Shown here: one piece after another, positions 52,501 through 58,614 of the stretch | How positions within the stretch are numbered: position 1 is the first letter of the stretch | How the letters are laid out: each line of letters opens with the position of its first letter | Origin: Schistocerca nitens | Lineage: Eukaryota; Arthropoda; Insecta; Orthoptera; Acrididae | DNA: 64,000 bases | NCBI RefSeq assembly: GCF_023898315.1 | Contig: NC_064616.1 | Coordinates: forward strand, 540,693,602-540,757,601 | Direction: 5' to 3' | The notes under the pieces: model-generated | The model's input: only the letters and a program-made list of their open reading frames with translations | Told to the model about the DNA's origin: nothing | Databases searched by the model: none | Position numbers and translations under genes: made by a program

Positions 52501-55488
52501 GGTGGGAGGCCAGCAGGGCTTCACCTCCCGCTTTGGTGGTCAACGTCGGACAATCGGCGAAGCGTTTCTCCCAATCTTCTCCACTTTGAAACGCAATCCC
52601 GCACTGCCTACCGAGCCTGTTCAGTTAAGACAATTACATACGAGCCCCCATATACCGACTGTATTGTGCACTGCACATTGAAGTTAGAATAGTTTGGCTC
52701 TGGCCCCCACGTGCTAAGGTAGGAAAATATATATTTTGTTACACTCAGCTTAATTGAGTGACCCAGAGATGTGGCCAGTCTCAAAGTTTGGCTACATTTT
52801 TCGTCACAGGGTGCCAGCTCACACCTTCGTGAGCTCAGTTTTTAACTGGAATAAAATATAACAACAGAATGCAGGCAGGTACTGCGGTGAAATTTAAACT
52901 ATCGAGTCACTCACGTTGATTTATAATTTGAACAGGTAGTTTATTTTTCTTTAATATTCTGAGTAAACGCTTAAAATGCAGTCTGAATTACTTTTTCCTA
53001 TGAGCGGCCGTTAATAACTGATGCTACATGCTACAACCGTAAAAAAACAAATAAATAAATAAATAAATAAATAAATTGTTCAAATGGCTCTGAGCACTAT
53101 GGGACTTAACATCTAAGGTCATCATTCCCCAAGAACTTAGAACTACTTAAACGTAACTAACCCAAGGACATCACACACATCCATGCTCGAGGCAGGATTC
53201 GAACCTGCGACCGTAGCGGTCACGCGGTTCCAGACTGAAACACCTAGAACCGCTCGGCCACTACGGCCGGCCTACAACCGTTCACTATAAAATTCGTTTG
53301 TTGTGATCACGACGCTCGATAGTCTGTTCACAGTTCATAAAATACACTATTGACTGCTGTCCTAAGCCACCGATAGTCTGTTCACAGTTCATAAAATACA
53401 CTATTGACTGCTGTCCTAAGCCACTATGTTGCGATGCACTTGATCGCTTTCGAACGTCGCTGCATACATATTGTACCCGAAAGAGGTTACCAACGCACTG
53501 TTACCCCACATGCGCGGCACGTCCGGCTCTTAGAGTCGCTAAGAACCCACTGTCCTCAAAGATGACCGCCCTGTGCACCCTCGAAACGACTGCCTAACTC
53601 AAAATAAAGTATGACAAAAATTACGAATATTCTAAAACTATACACACAAACATATATGTAATATATTGAATAAGATGTAAATTTTCTGGATCTGAAAACG
53701 TTTTTCCATCAATAATGATACATAATTAATTACTCATCTACCTATTTAAAGTTTGGAATGCTGCCACTAGTTTTGTCTCTTTAAATTTATTTATTACCAA
53801 AACACAGTTTCTCTCAGTCTAATCCCATATTCCGAACTCTCATTCAAATTGGTACACACTATGCTAAATGGTCCGTGATTGCTCGATGCAGCTCTACTAC
53901 CCGTATCTGTAGACACTTTGTTCATGTTAGTAGGCCAAAGCATTGCCGAGATACTAGTTTTTGGTCTTTCATAAATTTACAATTTTCTAGGTGGCAATAA
54001 CTTTTAAACTACAAGATATTTTTGTGCCGCGTCTAGATAATTCAGCTTTACACATGTTTTTGTCCATGAGTACCAACTCGCATCTCCGTGTCACTCTTAG
54101 TTTTGTTTTTATCAACCTTTCCCTGGCATATAAATTTCTCCAAGCGCGCAAACACGGCCATATGCGCCGCTGCGTAGCGTCCGCTCGGGTTTTTGCAAGG
54201 CCGCGCAAAGCTAGCCGCTCACCATTTCCCAATAGCAACCGGCAGCCACGTGCTCTGCGGCGGGAAGCTGCCGCTCTAATCTCACCGCACAGCTTGTACG
54301 CTCATAGTTTGGCCATATATTATATGTCTATGAAACAGCTTACGTTAATCGGCATATTGACAATGAGTTTTATAGCTCAGTATTTCACCCATTTCTGTGC
54401 CAAAGTTAGATTGATTAAAGGATATTGCAGATCATTAGTTTTCTTCTAGTGTTGTGAAATTGATATGGATTGTTGATAACAAATTACATAAATAAATAAT
54501 TATACTATGAGGCTGTGGTTAATATTCGCAGTTTGCTAATTATATGAGGGTGAACTCCAGAAAATCTAGTTAGCACGAATTTATTTGAAAAGTAAGATTT
54601 TCGATTAAGTTCCAACGTAATTAGTCTTATACACCACCCATGGCCAACCTTAACTGAAAACAGTTATACTTCAGCACCTACATTCTACGATTTACTGTTC
54701 AGTCTAACGTGTTAAAGAAAGTAATATAAAGCTCTTCTCGCATTTTGATGCATCTCTACATTCATCCCTGCAGTAAAGAATTGCTCCACTTGTTCTACCT
54801 AATGAACTAGAGAGGAGTATACTTCATATCTGAGATGACACAAGACAGAAATATCTTGAGTATTGAAGTCAGGTTATCTCAGGGTCTACGGTAAATGACC
54901 TGCTCTGCCCAGTCATGTCAGACAACATCTTACATGAGCAGGAAAATGTCCAGGTACCCCATGATGCCTCTACCACATTCCCCACCCATTGGCCAAAAGC
55001 ACATCAAATTTTAACTCTAAAAGTGATTGTCACATCGTCTTTTAATTTTTCTGTAGGGATGTACCACCACGGAACCCAGATGACACCTCGACAACGGCGC
55101 CAGAGGCACTGGTGCAAACCACCGGCGCCTTACGCCCAATGAAGGAGCATGACGCCACATCACTGCTACTGCCGGGCCGCGTCGACGTCACCACCAGAAG
55201 GAGCAACGTAAACGCGTCATTGCCAGCCATAACAACAGCAAATCTACCCGAAGATGATAACCATACACATTTTTCTATACACTTATATATCCACAAGTAA
55301 TTTCCGCCATTCTCGCATGTGGCCTGGGCGTTTTCCTATTATTCCTGTTGGTAAAATGGGTGAAATACTTGCTGTGCTGTATACAGCGCTATCGCACCTG
55401 GCTTATTCCCGAACTACAACGGTTTCCACTGAGACTTCAGGACCTGATTGCAAGAGACACCCAGCATCCGTACTCCATAGAGCCATGA
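28553..55488 (+). CDS. Unrecognised small type I membrane protein gene, three coding exons
   Basis: Exons 28553-28595, 35283-35376 and 55057 onward join in phases 1 and 2 without a stop. Splice sites are GTAAGT and a TTTTATTTTGTTCCAG acceptor for intron 1, then GTGAGT and a TTTAATTTTTCTGTAG acceptor for intron 2. The product starts with a signal peptide (MDASHWIVAYLLFTA). An Asp-, Thr- and Pro-rich ectodomain follows, with acidic pairs (VVDDK, FFDDF, SIDDV) and N-glycosylation sequons NAS (about residue 98) and NHT (about 114). Read straight on, the frame ends at TAA 55298-55300 after 126 residues. The overlapping -1 frame, open from about 55261 to TGA 55486-55488, gives a strong transmembrane helix and a basic tail ending YSIEP. 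With one extra base at the T5 run the product would be about 189 residues. The function is unknown. The exon structure is well supported; the 3' frame is not settled. Confidence 0.72.
28596..29729 (+). other. Intron 1, first part: no recognised element
   Basis: AT-rich intronic sequence. I see no exon with matching phase, no SINE and no transposon coding sequence here. Confidence 0.5.
29730..30750 (-). pseudogene. Tc1-like transposase, degenerate, in intron 1
   Basis: Minus-strand pieces follow a Tc1-family transposase. About 30380-30240 covers the FSDE-containing catalytic region (seen as MFSDEPC, then SRIWPRLEAMSH). About 30220-30150 contains GVTAGVMVWGAV, and this is followed by the region that leads to the second catalytic block (MEGLQMIEEILMAQRYIIYIL, interrupted). 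The C-terminal part near 29900-29780 keeps QNIKDHLQQSWVTFPQEVIE. Frames change several times and the third catalytic residue block (QQDNARPH type) is degraded. The cut-and-paste enzyme is dead. The terminal repeats were not identified. Confidence 0.7.
30967..31028 (+). repeat. SINE-A tail fragment
   Basis: Only the last 60 or so bases remain: GACTGATGATCTCAGATGTG...CCATAGTG...GAGCCATTTGAA. No target-site duplication is visible because the left part is lost. Confidence 0.75.
31029..31929 (+). other. Intron 1 stretch without recognised features
   Basis: A 71-codon open frame at 31104-31319 has no recognisable domain or splice context. Nothing else is supported. Confidence 0.45.
32103..32578. 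mobile_element. 476-bp insertion with 6-bp target duplication inside the Tc1-like copy
   Basis: The Tc1-like reading breaks off at ACTAGT (32097-32102) and resumes after a second ACTAGT (32579-32584). The inserted piece begins TGCGGGGTCC and ends GCCGGAAC. It has no significant open frame (65 codons at most) and no obvious terminal inverted repeats. It could be a solo LTR or a small non-autonomous element. Confidence 0.6.
32585..33660 (+). pseudogene. Tc1-like transposase pieces
   Basis: Right of the 476-bp insertion the sequence resembles the HTH and linker of a Tc1 transposase but has many stops. At 33171-33270 the frame reads AEHNLQHCIMRTVEKQFGDN and then CLYQHENA, the block holding the second catalytic Asp and the D-N-A motif, here altered to HENA. 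It is cut by a SINE-A and resumes at about 33475 with the HKATSV-like and PIEHLSVLEEEW stretches. Part of the central catalytic domain around 33000 is deleted. It cannot encode an active enzyme. Confidence 0.65.
33275..33468 (+). repeat. SINE-A inside the Tc1-like transposase
   Basis: The head reads GTGGCCGAGCGGTTCTAAGC with a mutated B box CTCAGGTTCGTCTCCTGCC. The body has GGTTAGTTAGGTTTAAGTAG and the tail is GAGCCATTTGAACCATTT. Target-site duplications are not clear. Several substitutions, including GTGACTGATG for GGGACTGATG, mark it as older than the copies with duplications. Confidence 0.85.
33711..35282 (+). other. Intron 1, last part
   Basis: Open frames of 81 codons (34334-34579) and 97 codons (34625-34918) have no recognisable motif. 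They are not needed by the exon phases of the host gene. The stretch ends in the exon 2 acceptor, a pyrimidine-rich run ending CAG at 35280-35282. Confidence 0.45.
34271..34309 (+). repeat. CT microsatellite followed by a T run
   Basis: (CT)n with one interruption is followed directly by 13 T. It is simple sequence in intron 1. Confidence 0.9.
35283..35376 (+). CDS. Exon 2 of the host gene: acidic N-terminal ectodomain
   Basis: A 94-base exon is bounded by acceptor TTCCAG and donor GTGAGT. It completes codon 15 (Ala) and codes for ASQGTQQRPVVDDKA and then PFFDDFPGDRSIDDV, leaving two bases (AT) of a Met codon for exon 3. Phase agreement on both sides is the main support for the gene model. 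Confidence 0.75.
35514..35712 (+). repeat. SINE-A in intron 2
   Basis: The head CTGTGGCCGAGCGGCTCTAG, B box GCAGGTTCGAATCCTGCC and tail GAGCCATTTGAACCATTT are complete. Flanks AGATATTCTT and AGAAATTCTT look like a target-site duplication with one mismatch. Confidence 0.9.
35713..36599 (+). other. Intron 2 stretch, probably old repeat, unassigned
   Basis: The sequence around 35990-36060 (CAGGGTGTCCTAGAAATGTT) looks like a transposon end, but no family can be named. Open frames of 90 and 95 codons on the minus strand have no recognisable domain. Confidence 0.4.
36600..37165 (+). pseudogene. Penelope-like reverse transcriptase fragment
   Basis: Plus-strand frames keep Penelope-type RT landmarks. 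KFICKPDDGLELGNCLGGFL corresponds to the family GLAMGS block. It is followed by an altered catalytic block seen as VDNILILFSDQ, one Asp of the usual pair being Asn. The later stretch YKLSFFSFMIDLVLGLPLNE plus ATISKELNNSEFIAIRNGC matches the post-catalytic segment. Frameshifts separate the pieces. The GIY-YIG endonuclease is not seen here. This is a fragment in intron 2 of the host gene. Confidence 0.6.
37409..38028 (-). mobile_element. Internally deleted mariner-type transposon
   Basis: One end is marked by GCTGCCCAGAAAGTAATACACC at about 37411. The other end merges into the 3' terminus of the CR1-like LINE at about 38029, and its inverted repeat is not visible. The coding part is only about 490 bp where a mariner transposase needs about 1 kb. 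A non-autonomous, deletion-derived copy fits best. Confidence 0.65.
37456..37943 (-). pseudogene. Mariner-type transposase with its catalytic centre deleted
   Basis: The minus-strand ATG at 37943 starts MGSVRDLRY, then a stop, then QRAVIELLTAEKETVG. After a frameshift, CEVYGTSAVDRSTVSCWALRV follows: the HTH_48-like DNA-binding domain. The text runs through GRPSTAVTP straight into YTPDLAPSF and LFGPLQGAIRGRHLEE, then YRQGINALVSRWRKAI, which are the last catalytic region and the C-terminus. Everything between the linker and the PDLAPS block, including two catalytic Asp, is gone. The junction falls at a repeated Thr-Pro. Confidence 0.7.
38099..41571 (-). pseudogene. CR1-like ORF2: endonuclease and reverse transcriptase
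   Basis: The endonuclease starts at MILAVNF, meets a TAG, and continues VGNKVPEFTALQEA and IILGTETWLNPE with the metal-site Glu. After a frameshift near 41240, ILVGGDFNLPSIDWN and GISDHDVVI give the other catalytic blocks. A second shift near 40755 leads into the RT: KINKSPGPDGIP, YRPISLTSVCFRILEHI, HGFRKHRSCETQL, motif A AVFLDFRKAFDSV, motif B SGLPQGSVVGQLLFSMYIND and motif C VFADDTVVY. The frame then stops at 39219. The C-terminal piece after the 752-bp insertion (38393-38099) reads GRFNHHASVTERLQELG to the end WEWKRERKC. The motif B region has Gln where a Pro is usual (VVGQL). Confidence 0.88.
38394..39145. mobile_element. 752-bp insertion in the CR1-like LINE, unidentified
   Basis: The LINE reads AACAACTCTAGCA up to 38393 and resumes at CCACCTCTGAATTGCTCC near 39148. 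The first 140 bases of the insert are GC-rich and hold two imperfect direct copies of TTGCGTACGGGCCGC plus CGCCGCC-type sequence (about 38431 and 38492). The rest is T-rich and then A-rich. No open frame is significant and no target-site duplication is certain. A solo LTR is a reasonable guess, unproved. Confidence 0.55.
41572..41777 (-). pseudogene. CR1-like ORF1 C-terminal tail (esterase-like)
   Basis: About 68 codons remain. The stretch RSGVHYTKEAATRVAEYLWRA has the spacing of the C-terminal (D/S)xVH block of SGNH-type esterase domains found in some CR1/L2 ORF1 proteins. The 5' end is lost at the truncation point. The frame runs into the endonuclease start without an intervening stop, so ORF1 and ORF2 are in the same frame here. 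The esterase reading is from a single short block. Confidence 0.5.
41903..42992. repeat. tRNA-derived repeat cluster: one inverted and three tandem copies
   Basis: A 1090-bp cluster lies between identical 13-bp copies of AGGCAGAATACAG (41890-41902 and 42993-43005). The first copy, 41903-42213, is minus-oriented. The next three are plus-oriented, and their tRNA-like heads start at 42251, 42552 and 42853, an exact 301-bp period. Each head has an A box in TAGCTCAGTTGGTAGAGC, an anticodon arm TTGCC-loop-GGCAA with CGA at the anticodon position, and a T arm CCGAG-TTCGAGT-CTCGG. Position 33 is not U, and the acceptor stem has a mismatch and G-U pairs, so these are repeat heads and not functional tRNA genes. 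The last copy ends in AAATCTCATTC. Confidence 0.9.
43090..43960 (+). pseudogene. Tc1-like transposase, degenerate
   Basis: After a broken N-terminal HTH part (43116-43310), the catalytic domain is readable at 43380-43750. An altered SDES block is followed by a stop, then VWRLRNESMDAAYQQG, GGGSVKVWGVCSWSDM, RLGTTLTGDTYVSILCDYLH, and FQQEDATPHTAIIATGWLQE, which holds the second and third catalytic acidic residues. The frame stops at 43744, and C-terminal pieces (FRWPPNSKDMN) follow in another frame. The order and spacing are those of a DD34E Tc1 enzyme. It is inactive. Confidence 0.8.
44013..45432 (+). other. Intron 2 stretch, mostly unassigned
   Basis: One piece at 44276-44497 begins HFSHKGRKLDLHEEFEM, which faintly recalls the C-terminal GRKLD(L)xEExEI stretch of Penelope-like elements. 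This is weak. The remainder has no recognisable coding or repeat content. Confidence 0.35.
45440..45632 (+). repeat. SINE-A, full length, 7-bp target-site duplication
   Basis: It is flanked by CTCTATG at 45433-45439 and 45633-45639. The head reads GCGGTGGCCGAGCGGTTCTAG, B box GCAGGTTCGAATACTGCC. The tail stops at GAGCCATTTT without the usual second CCATTT. Confidence 0.9.
45690..47127 (-). repeat. 3' LTR of the gag-protease element
   Basis: 1438 bp, aligning with 52660-54304. The minus-strand 5' edge TGAGCGCACAAGC is preceded by a G-rich stretch (AAGTGGGGGTAATTG) that fits a polypurine tract position. Short open frames inside it are not genes. Confidence 0.82.
47128..48628 (-). other. Internal region lacking RT, RNase H and integrase
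   Basis: Where a Ty3-type element would carry about 3 kb of pol, only 1.5 kb is present. It holds short open frames with hydrophobic stretches (for example 47879-48127 and 48185-48457) but no RT, RNase H or integrase motif. Just beyond the protease stop a few residues (ALPEMEAVRG) look like the very start of an RT, so the deletion probably begins near 48600. Confidence 0.55.
48629..49279 (-). pseudogene. Retropepsin-type protease of the LTR element
   Basis: The 216-codon frame contains the active-site motif TVLVDTGSSETGVAESVYDH (catalytic Asp in DTGS), a central hydrophobic region HSFLVVPNLSK and the closing MVLGIDFLSKF block, equivalent to the ILGxDFL of Ty3-type proteases. After about 100 more residues it reads LLIKNKNVFSEKPGKVSGFE, the usual linker before RT, and then stops. 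The enzyme would cleave the Gag-Pol polyprotein. The domain itself looks intact, but the element is gutted downstream and the upstream gag is out of frame. Confidence 0.85.
49286..52320 (-). pseudogene. Gag-like region of the LTR element, multiple frames
   Basis: From right to left: an N-terminal piece starting MESKGSQLVMMSLQG (about 52308), a helical Asp/Lys-rich segment (DMGDFKNELKTNMGDMERSL) with stops, the best block at 51463-51017 (EFCQEELRKFVYMNRPFGDL, then ENVHWELIQCSTDNIDNFLD and an Asn/Arg-rich tail), and Cys/His pieces near 50150 (VCGGTHSSNYKEC). Further short frames at 50061-49286 repeat a DADDWVNFAK / DFDDWIAKAK theme. No classical CCHC knuckle is intact. Gag would form the particle that packages the element RNA. 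Confidence 0.65.
52640..52650 (-). promoter_or_regulatory. Primer-binding site matching tRNA-Pro
   Basis: On the minus strand TGGGGGCTCGT lies nine bases inside the 5' LTR (which ends at 52660). These eleven bases equal the start of the tRNA-Pro primer-binding site known from murine leukaemia viruses. First-strand synthesis would start here. The match does not extend further (the next bases are ATGTAA), and the nine-base gap to the LTR is longer than usual. Confidence 0.6.
52660..54304 (-). repeat. 5' LTR of the gag-protease element, with SINE and duplication
   Basis: 1645 bp, the partner of 45690-47127. The extra length is explained by a SINE-A at 53041-53271 and a perfect 54-bp tandem duplication (53317-53370 and 53371-53424), minus small deletions (for example near 53700). 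Confidence 0.82.
53041..53271 (-). repeat. SINE-A in the 5' LTR, with an (AAAT)n tail and 10-bp duplication
   Basis: It is flanked by CTACAACCGT at 53031-53040 and 53272-53281. The head complement (GGATTCGAACCTGCGACC ... CGCTCGGCCACTACGGCCGG) is complete. On the element's own strand the 3' end is followed by (ATTT)n, seen here as AAATAAATAAAT at 53048-53080. It inserted after the LTR element, since the other LTR lacks it. Confidence 0.93.
55057..55488 (+). CDS. Exon 3 of the host gene: ectodomain, then transmembrane helix in the -1 frame
   Basis: The acceptor CTTTTAATTTTTCTGTAG precedes 55057, and the first G completes the Met codon begun in exon 2. The frame codes DVPPRNPDDTSTTAPEALV, a Thr/Leu-rich middle, NVNAS, then NLPEDDNHTHF. 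It ends KTAA-style at 55298-55300 (last residues LYIHK). In the -1 frame, starting around the T5 run at 55270-55274, the text continues YPQVISAILACGLGVFLLFL, then LVKWVKYLLCCIQRYRTWL and PLRLQDLIARDTQHPYSIEP to the TGA at 55486-55488. Hydrophobicity, the flanking positive charges and a membrane-proximal Cys pair fit a single-pass type I topology. No alternative splice site with the right phase links the two frames. Confidence 0.68.
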
Positions 55489-55574
55489 TTTCAGATGACA
55501 GTGAAATACTCTTTTCACTGTCTTGCAGTTCTTTCTGTTTCTAGTATCACAATAACTTCTCATAACAATTAATT

Positions 55575-55580
55575 AATAAA
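55575..55580 (+). terminator. Candidate poly(A) signal of the host gene
   Basis: AATAAA lies 87 bases after the TGA of the transmembrane frame, within an A-rich stretch. A short 3' UTR would fit the compact mRNA. No cleavage site can be confirmed. Confidence 0.4.
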
Positions 55581-55599
55581 AAAATCAACCTTAAGGATA

Positions 55600-57280
55600 T
55601 GCTAGTCCTAAACATATTCCGTTATACATTATCAGAAGTTATTTTATTTTTACAATAGAAAATTACGTCTCAAATGATTCGCAAAGGGTAGACATAGAAT
55701 CTTCTTTCTTCGCCTCGCCTTTCCCTCTTACTCGGTGACCACTTTCCAAATCGTTAAGCGCCACCCATCTCGATGGCAGGCATCATCTTCACTAAACCTT
55801 CGTTTCTCCACATCGCTTTGTCAGTTCGTCAATCTGCAGGTTTGTGGTCTTCCCCTCCGTCTGCTCTACATAGTCACAGAAATACACTTTCCTATGGCAT
55901 GCTCATCAGATCCGTACCAACTCAGCCTTCATTTTAAAGGTTGTTCGTGTGTGGAGGCGACCTGCAAACTACCTCTTGCGAATTCATTGCGCACTTAGTC
56001 GTTCGGTGTCACTCCTTCAGCCTATTGTAACACGAGGATGTGTTTTGTGAGTCTTAATTATTTCCAGACATCACTGCCATCATCTAGCACGGTTCTTACG
56101 GTCGTTTTAGTAATTTTGTGTTTGGTTTTTAAGAATATTTTTGCATTGCATAAAACCCCAGAAAGTGTACTGCACTTGCAACCAGACATAATTCTACAGT
56201 ACACAGAGAATGTAACTTAAAGTTTTTGCGACAGAAGCGTCTCTAGATAAGCCAAGTGAATATACTGTAAGAGTCTTCATGCAACTTTCCAGTTCAGTAA
56301 TACTTATGTGAATCACAATCGTATTTATAAGTTTGCGTGCTTTACGAAATGTAAAACATATTTGTGAAGATATTATTCAGCCACGTCCATAGGAAATTAA
56401 AAACTTAACTGTATTGCCCGAGATGTATCCGAAAGGGAAATACAGATAGCTGAAATCAGAATGTTCAGTGAGACACAAGTTAAACGGGAAACAGTAGTCA
56501 CATTTATGTCTTTCTCTTTTTGTAGTAAAGTTTGTAATAATAGAGTAGTAGGAACTAGACGGCGTAGTTGTTTATTCAAGAGACCAATGAGAGAGATAAT
56601 AAGTAGTGTATTCTTTGTAATGTAAATCGATGCTGAGCTAAAATATAAAGATAGTCATTTTGGTTGGGATGATGAAACGGTGAGAGTACCGATTATTGTA
56701 AAACATACGTGAAAGTGTGGTTTCATACTTCAGAGATATTTTGTGAAATAAATCCGCCGATACAAATTATGAGATTCCTGTTTTTGTGCATTTCAATACC
56801 TAGGCCATCCTATTATGTATAGAAAACTTACCGCCCACGCCCCGGGCTGTGATTCTGTCAGATAATTTTTCTGGTTTCTGGCGAGCAAAACTGAAATTTT
56901 TCGCCAATTGTCATTAAAGATGCCGATTAACAACGTTAGTCAAAGAACATTGTAAGCAGACAGCAACTCCGTGAGGAAGACTTTCATCTGAAAAGACAAA
57001 ATCGATGATCTTCTTGTCTGAATAAAACTCCCAAAGCCACTGTATGTTAAATACAACTAACAAAGATGTAGACATGCCAAACCTAGTTGTCATTAATGAT
57101 ACTAACGTTTAGTGAATACTTGTAAACATATTAACGTAAGTTACTTGGAGTATTTACTGCACAAAAAAGACAATAACAACATAGTAATCGACACTCTCAC
57201 TGTTTTGGTTGTGTATGTGATTTACTTCATAACAACGATAGACAATCATGTAAGTTATCTATGGAATAATATTCTTTTGC
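55600..57280. other. Unassigned stretch downstream of the host gene
   Basis: Open frames reach at most about 87 codons and show no domain. No repeat family is recognised until the SINE at 57295. Confidence 0.45.
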
Positions 57281-57294
57281 AAGAATTTTATAAA

Positions 57295-57427
57295 AAAATG
57301 GTTGAAATTGCTCTGAGAACTATGGGACTTAACATCTATGGTCATCAGTCCCCTAGAACTTAGAACTACTTAAACCTATCTAACCTAAGGACATCACACA
57401 ACACCCAGTCATCACGAGGCAGAGAAA
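57295..57427 (-). repeat. SINE-A, 5'-truncated, 14-bp target-site duplication
   Basis: It is flanked by AAGAATTTTATAAA at 57281-57294 and 57428-57441. The tail and body complements are present up to GACATCACACAACACC. The tRNA head is missing, leaving a short junction sequence (CCAGTCATCACGAGGCAGAG). Confidence 0.9.
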
Positions 57428-57441
57428 AAGAATTTTATAAA

Positions 57442-58164
57442 CATGTTAAACTAACTTCAAGGTATAAGTTAAATTCATTCAGTAGTACTCAAGAATACAA
57501 CAGCAAATATCGTGATAGCAAACTGCAGAGAACGTGTTGATGAAAATATCGTTTCTTTTTCTTGTGGGGACCATAGCTCTAAATTTGTTGAAGGAGACTA
57601 TGTAGGTTCCAGCTCAGTTTCTGTTTACATGAATTTAATAAATTTAATTCATACGATTTGCCACTTCCGGACTTGCAAGTCACTTTCAAATACTGTAGGG
57701 GACAGAGAGCCTGTTTTTGTTTATTATTATTTCATCCCCCTCGCATCATATGGGTTGACAGCGGTACAATGTGCCGCTCTTCAGCCCAGATCCTTTATAA
57801 GATATGAATGAGGACATACCAAATAAGATTTATGAACTGAAAATTTAAAAAAACTTATTAAAATCTAATGAAAAGTGACTGTAGGATGCTATTTACTAAA
57901 ATAAAATCTTGGTTTCTTTGTTTAAAGTTTAAAAAACCAAGTAGAAATTACAACAGGTAACGACAGAAAGGCTAAACAGACATTCAAAGACATTAAAAAG
58001 GACGGTGACGCTCATTAAAGAGGGACACAGCACTGAACAGCTATAGAATCTCCACTGGATATAAATGTTGTGGGCTGGTTAAACGCTGGGCGTTCTGTAT
58101 GGGATGGTGCCTGTACGAATACATTTACTAGCAAACTCGGCATTGCTTCTCAACTGGTAAACTT
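57442..58164. other. Unassigned stretch
   Basis: A 99-codon open frame at 57512-57811 has no recognisable motif. Nothing else is supported. Confidence 0.4.
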
Positions 58165-58385
58165 GATGTGTCCTCTCCTTGTCCAACTCCTCCAAATCCT
58201 TCCCTCTCTGCATCACCTCCTCCATCCTCCATCCTCCATCCTCCCTCTTCCCACCTTCTCATTTACCCTCACTCTCTCCGTCTCCTCCCGCCTCTGTCTC
58301 CTACTACCCCCCTCTCGATACTCATTTCCTTCTGCCCCCACCCCCTTTCTCTCTTCAACTTCTCTTTTCTCCTCTATTTTCTTAA
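58165..58385 (+). repeat. Pyrimidine-rich low-complexity tract
   Basis: About 220 bases are nearly all C and T on the plus strand, with CTCCATCCTCCATCCTCC-type short repeats. The overlapping open frames here are an effect of composition. Confidence 0.85.
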
Positions 58386-58614
58386 AACCGTAGGCGTAAA
58401 AGGAAACTGAATGGTAGTGTTGTGCATACACTTTATGGTTCAAATTACACATAAGGGAAAATAATATAATTTGTGTGAAAAACGATTAGTCCAGTGATTT
58501 ATATGCCCTGCTACCACAGTTAAAACTGACTCTGAGAAAGAAACCGAAACCGCAGATTTTCACAGCAGACCACAACATTCTCTTTCTCATAGTATGTTTT
58601 AAAAGAAAACCGGC

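Larger units (their letters stand above)
45690..54304 (-). mobile_element. LTR retrotransposon with gag and protease but no RT/integrase
   Basis: Two direct repeats that align over their whole length (45690-47127 and 52660-54304) bound an internal region of about 5.5 kb read on the minus strand. Each LTR begins TGAGCG and ends TACA on the minus strand. The right LTR is longer because of an inserted SINE and a 54-bp duplication. Inside, from right to left, are a primer-binding site, gag-like frames, a retropepsin and 1.5 kb without RT. No target-site duplication is seen at the outer ends (ACGAC versus TAGTT). It lies antisense in intron 2 of the host gene, ending about 750 bp before exon 3. 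Confidence 0.82.

Noticed and set aside
55254-55544. 96-codon frame overlapping exon 3 of the host gene
   Set aside because: It is the third frame over the same bases. It has no splice support and no domain, while the neighbouring frames carry the ectodomain and the transmembrane helix.
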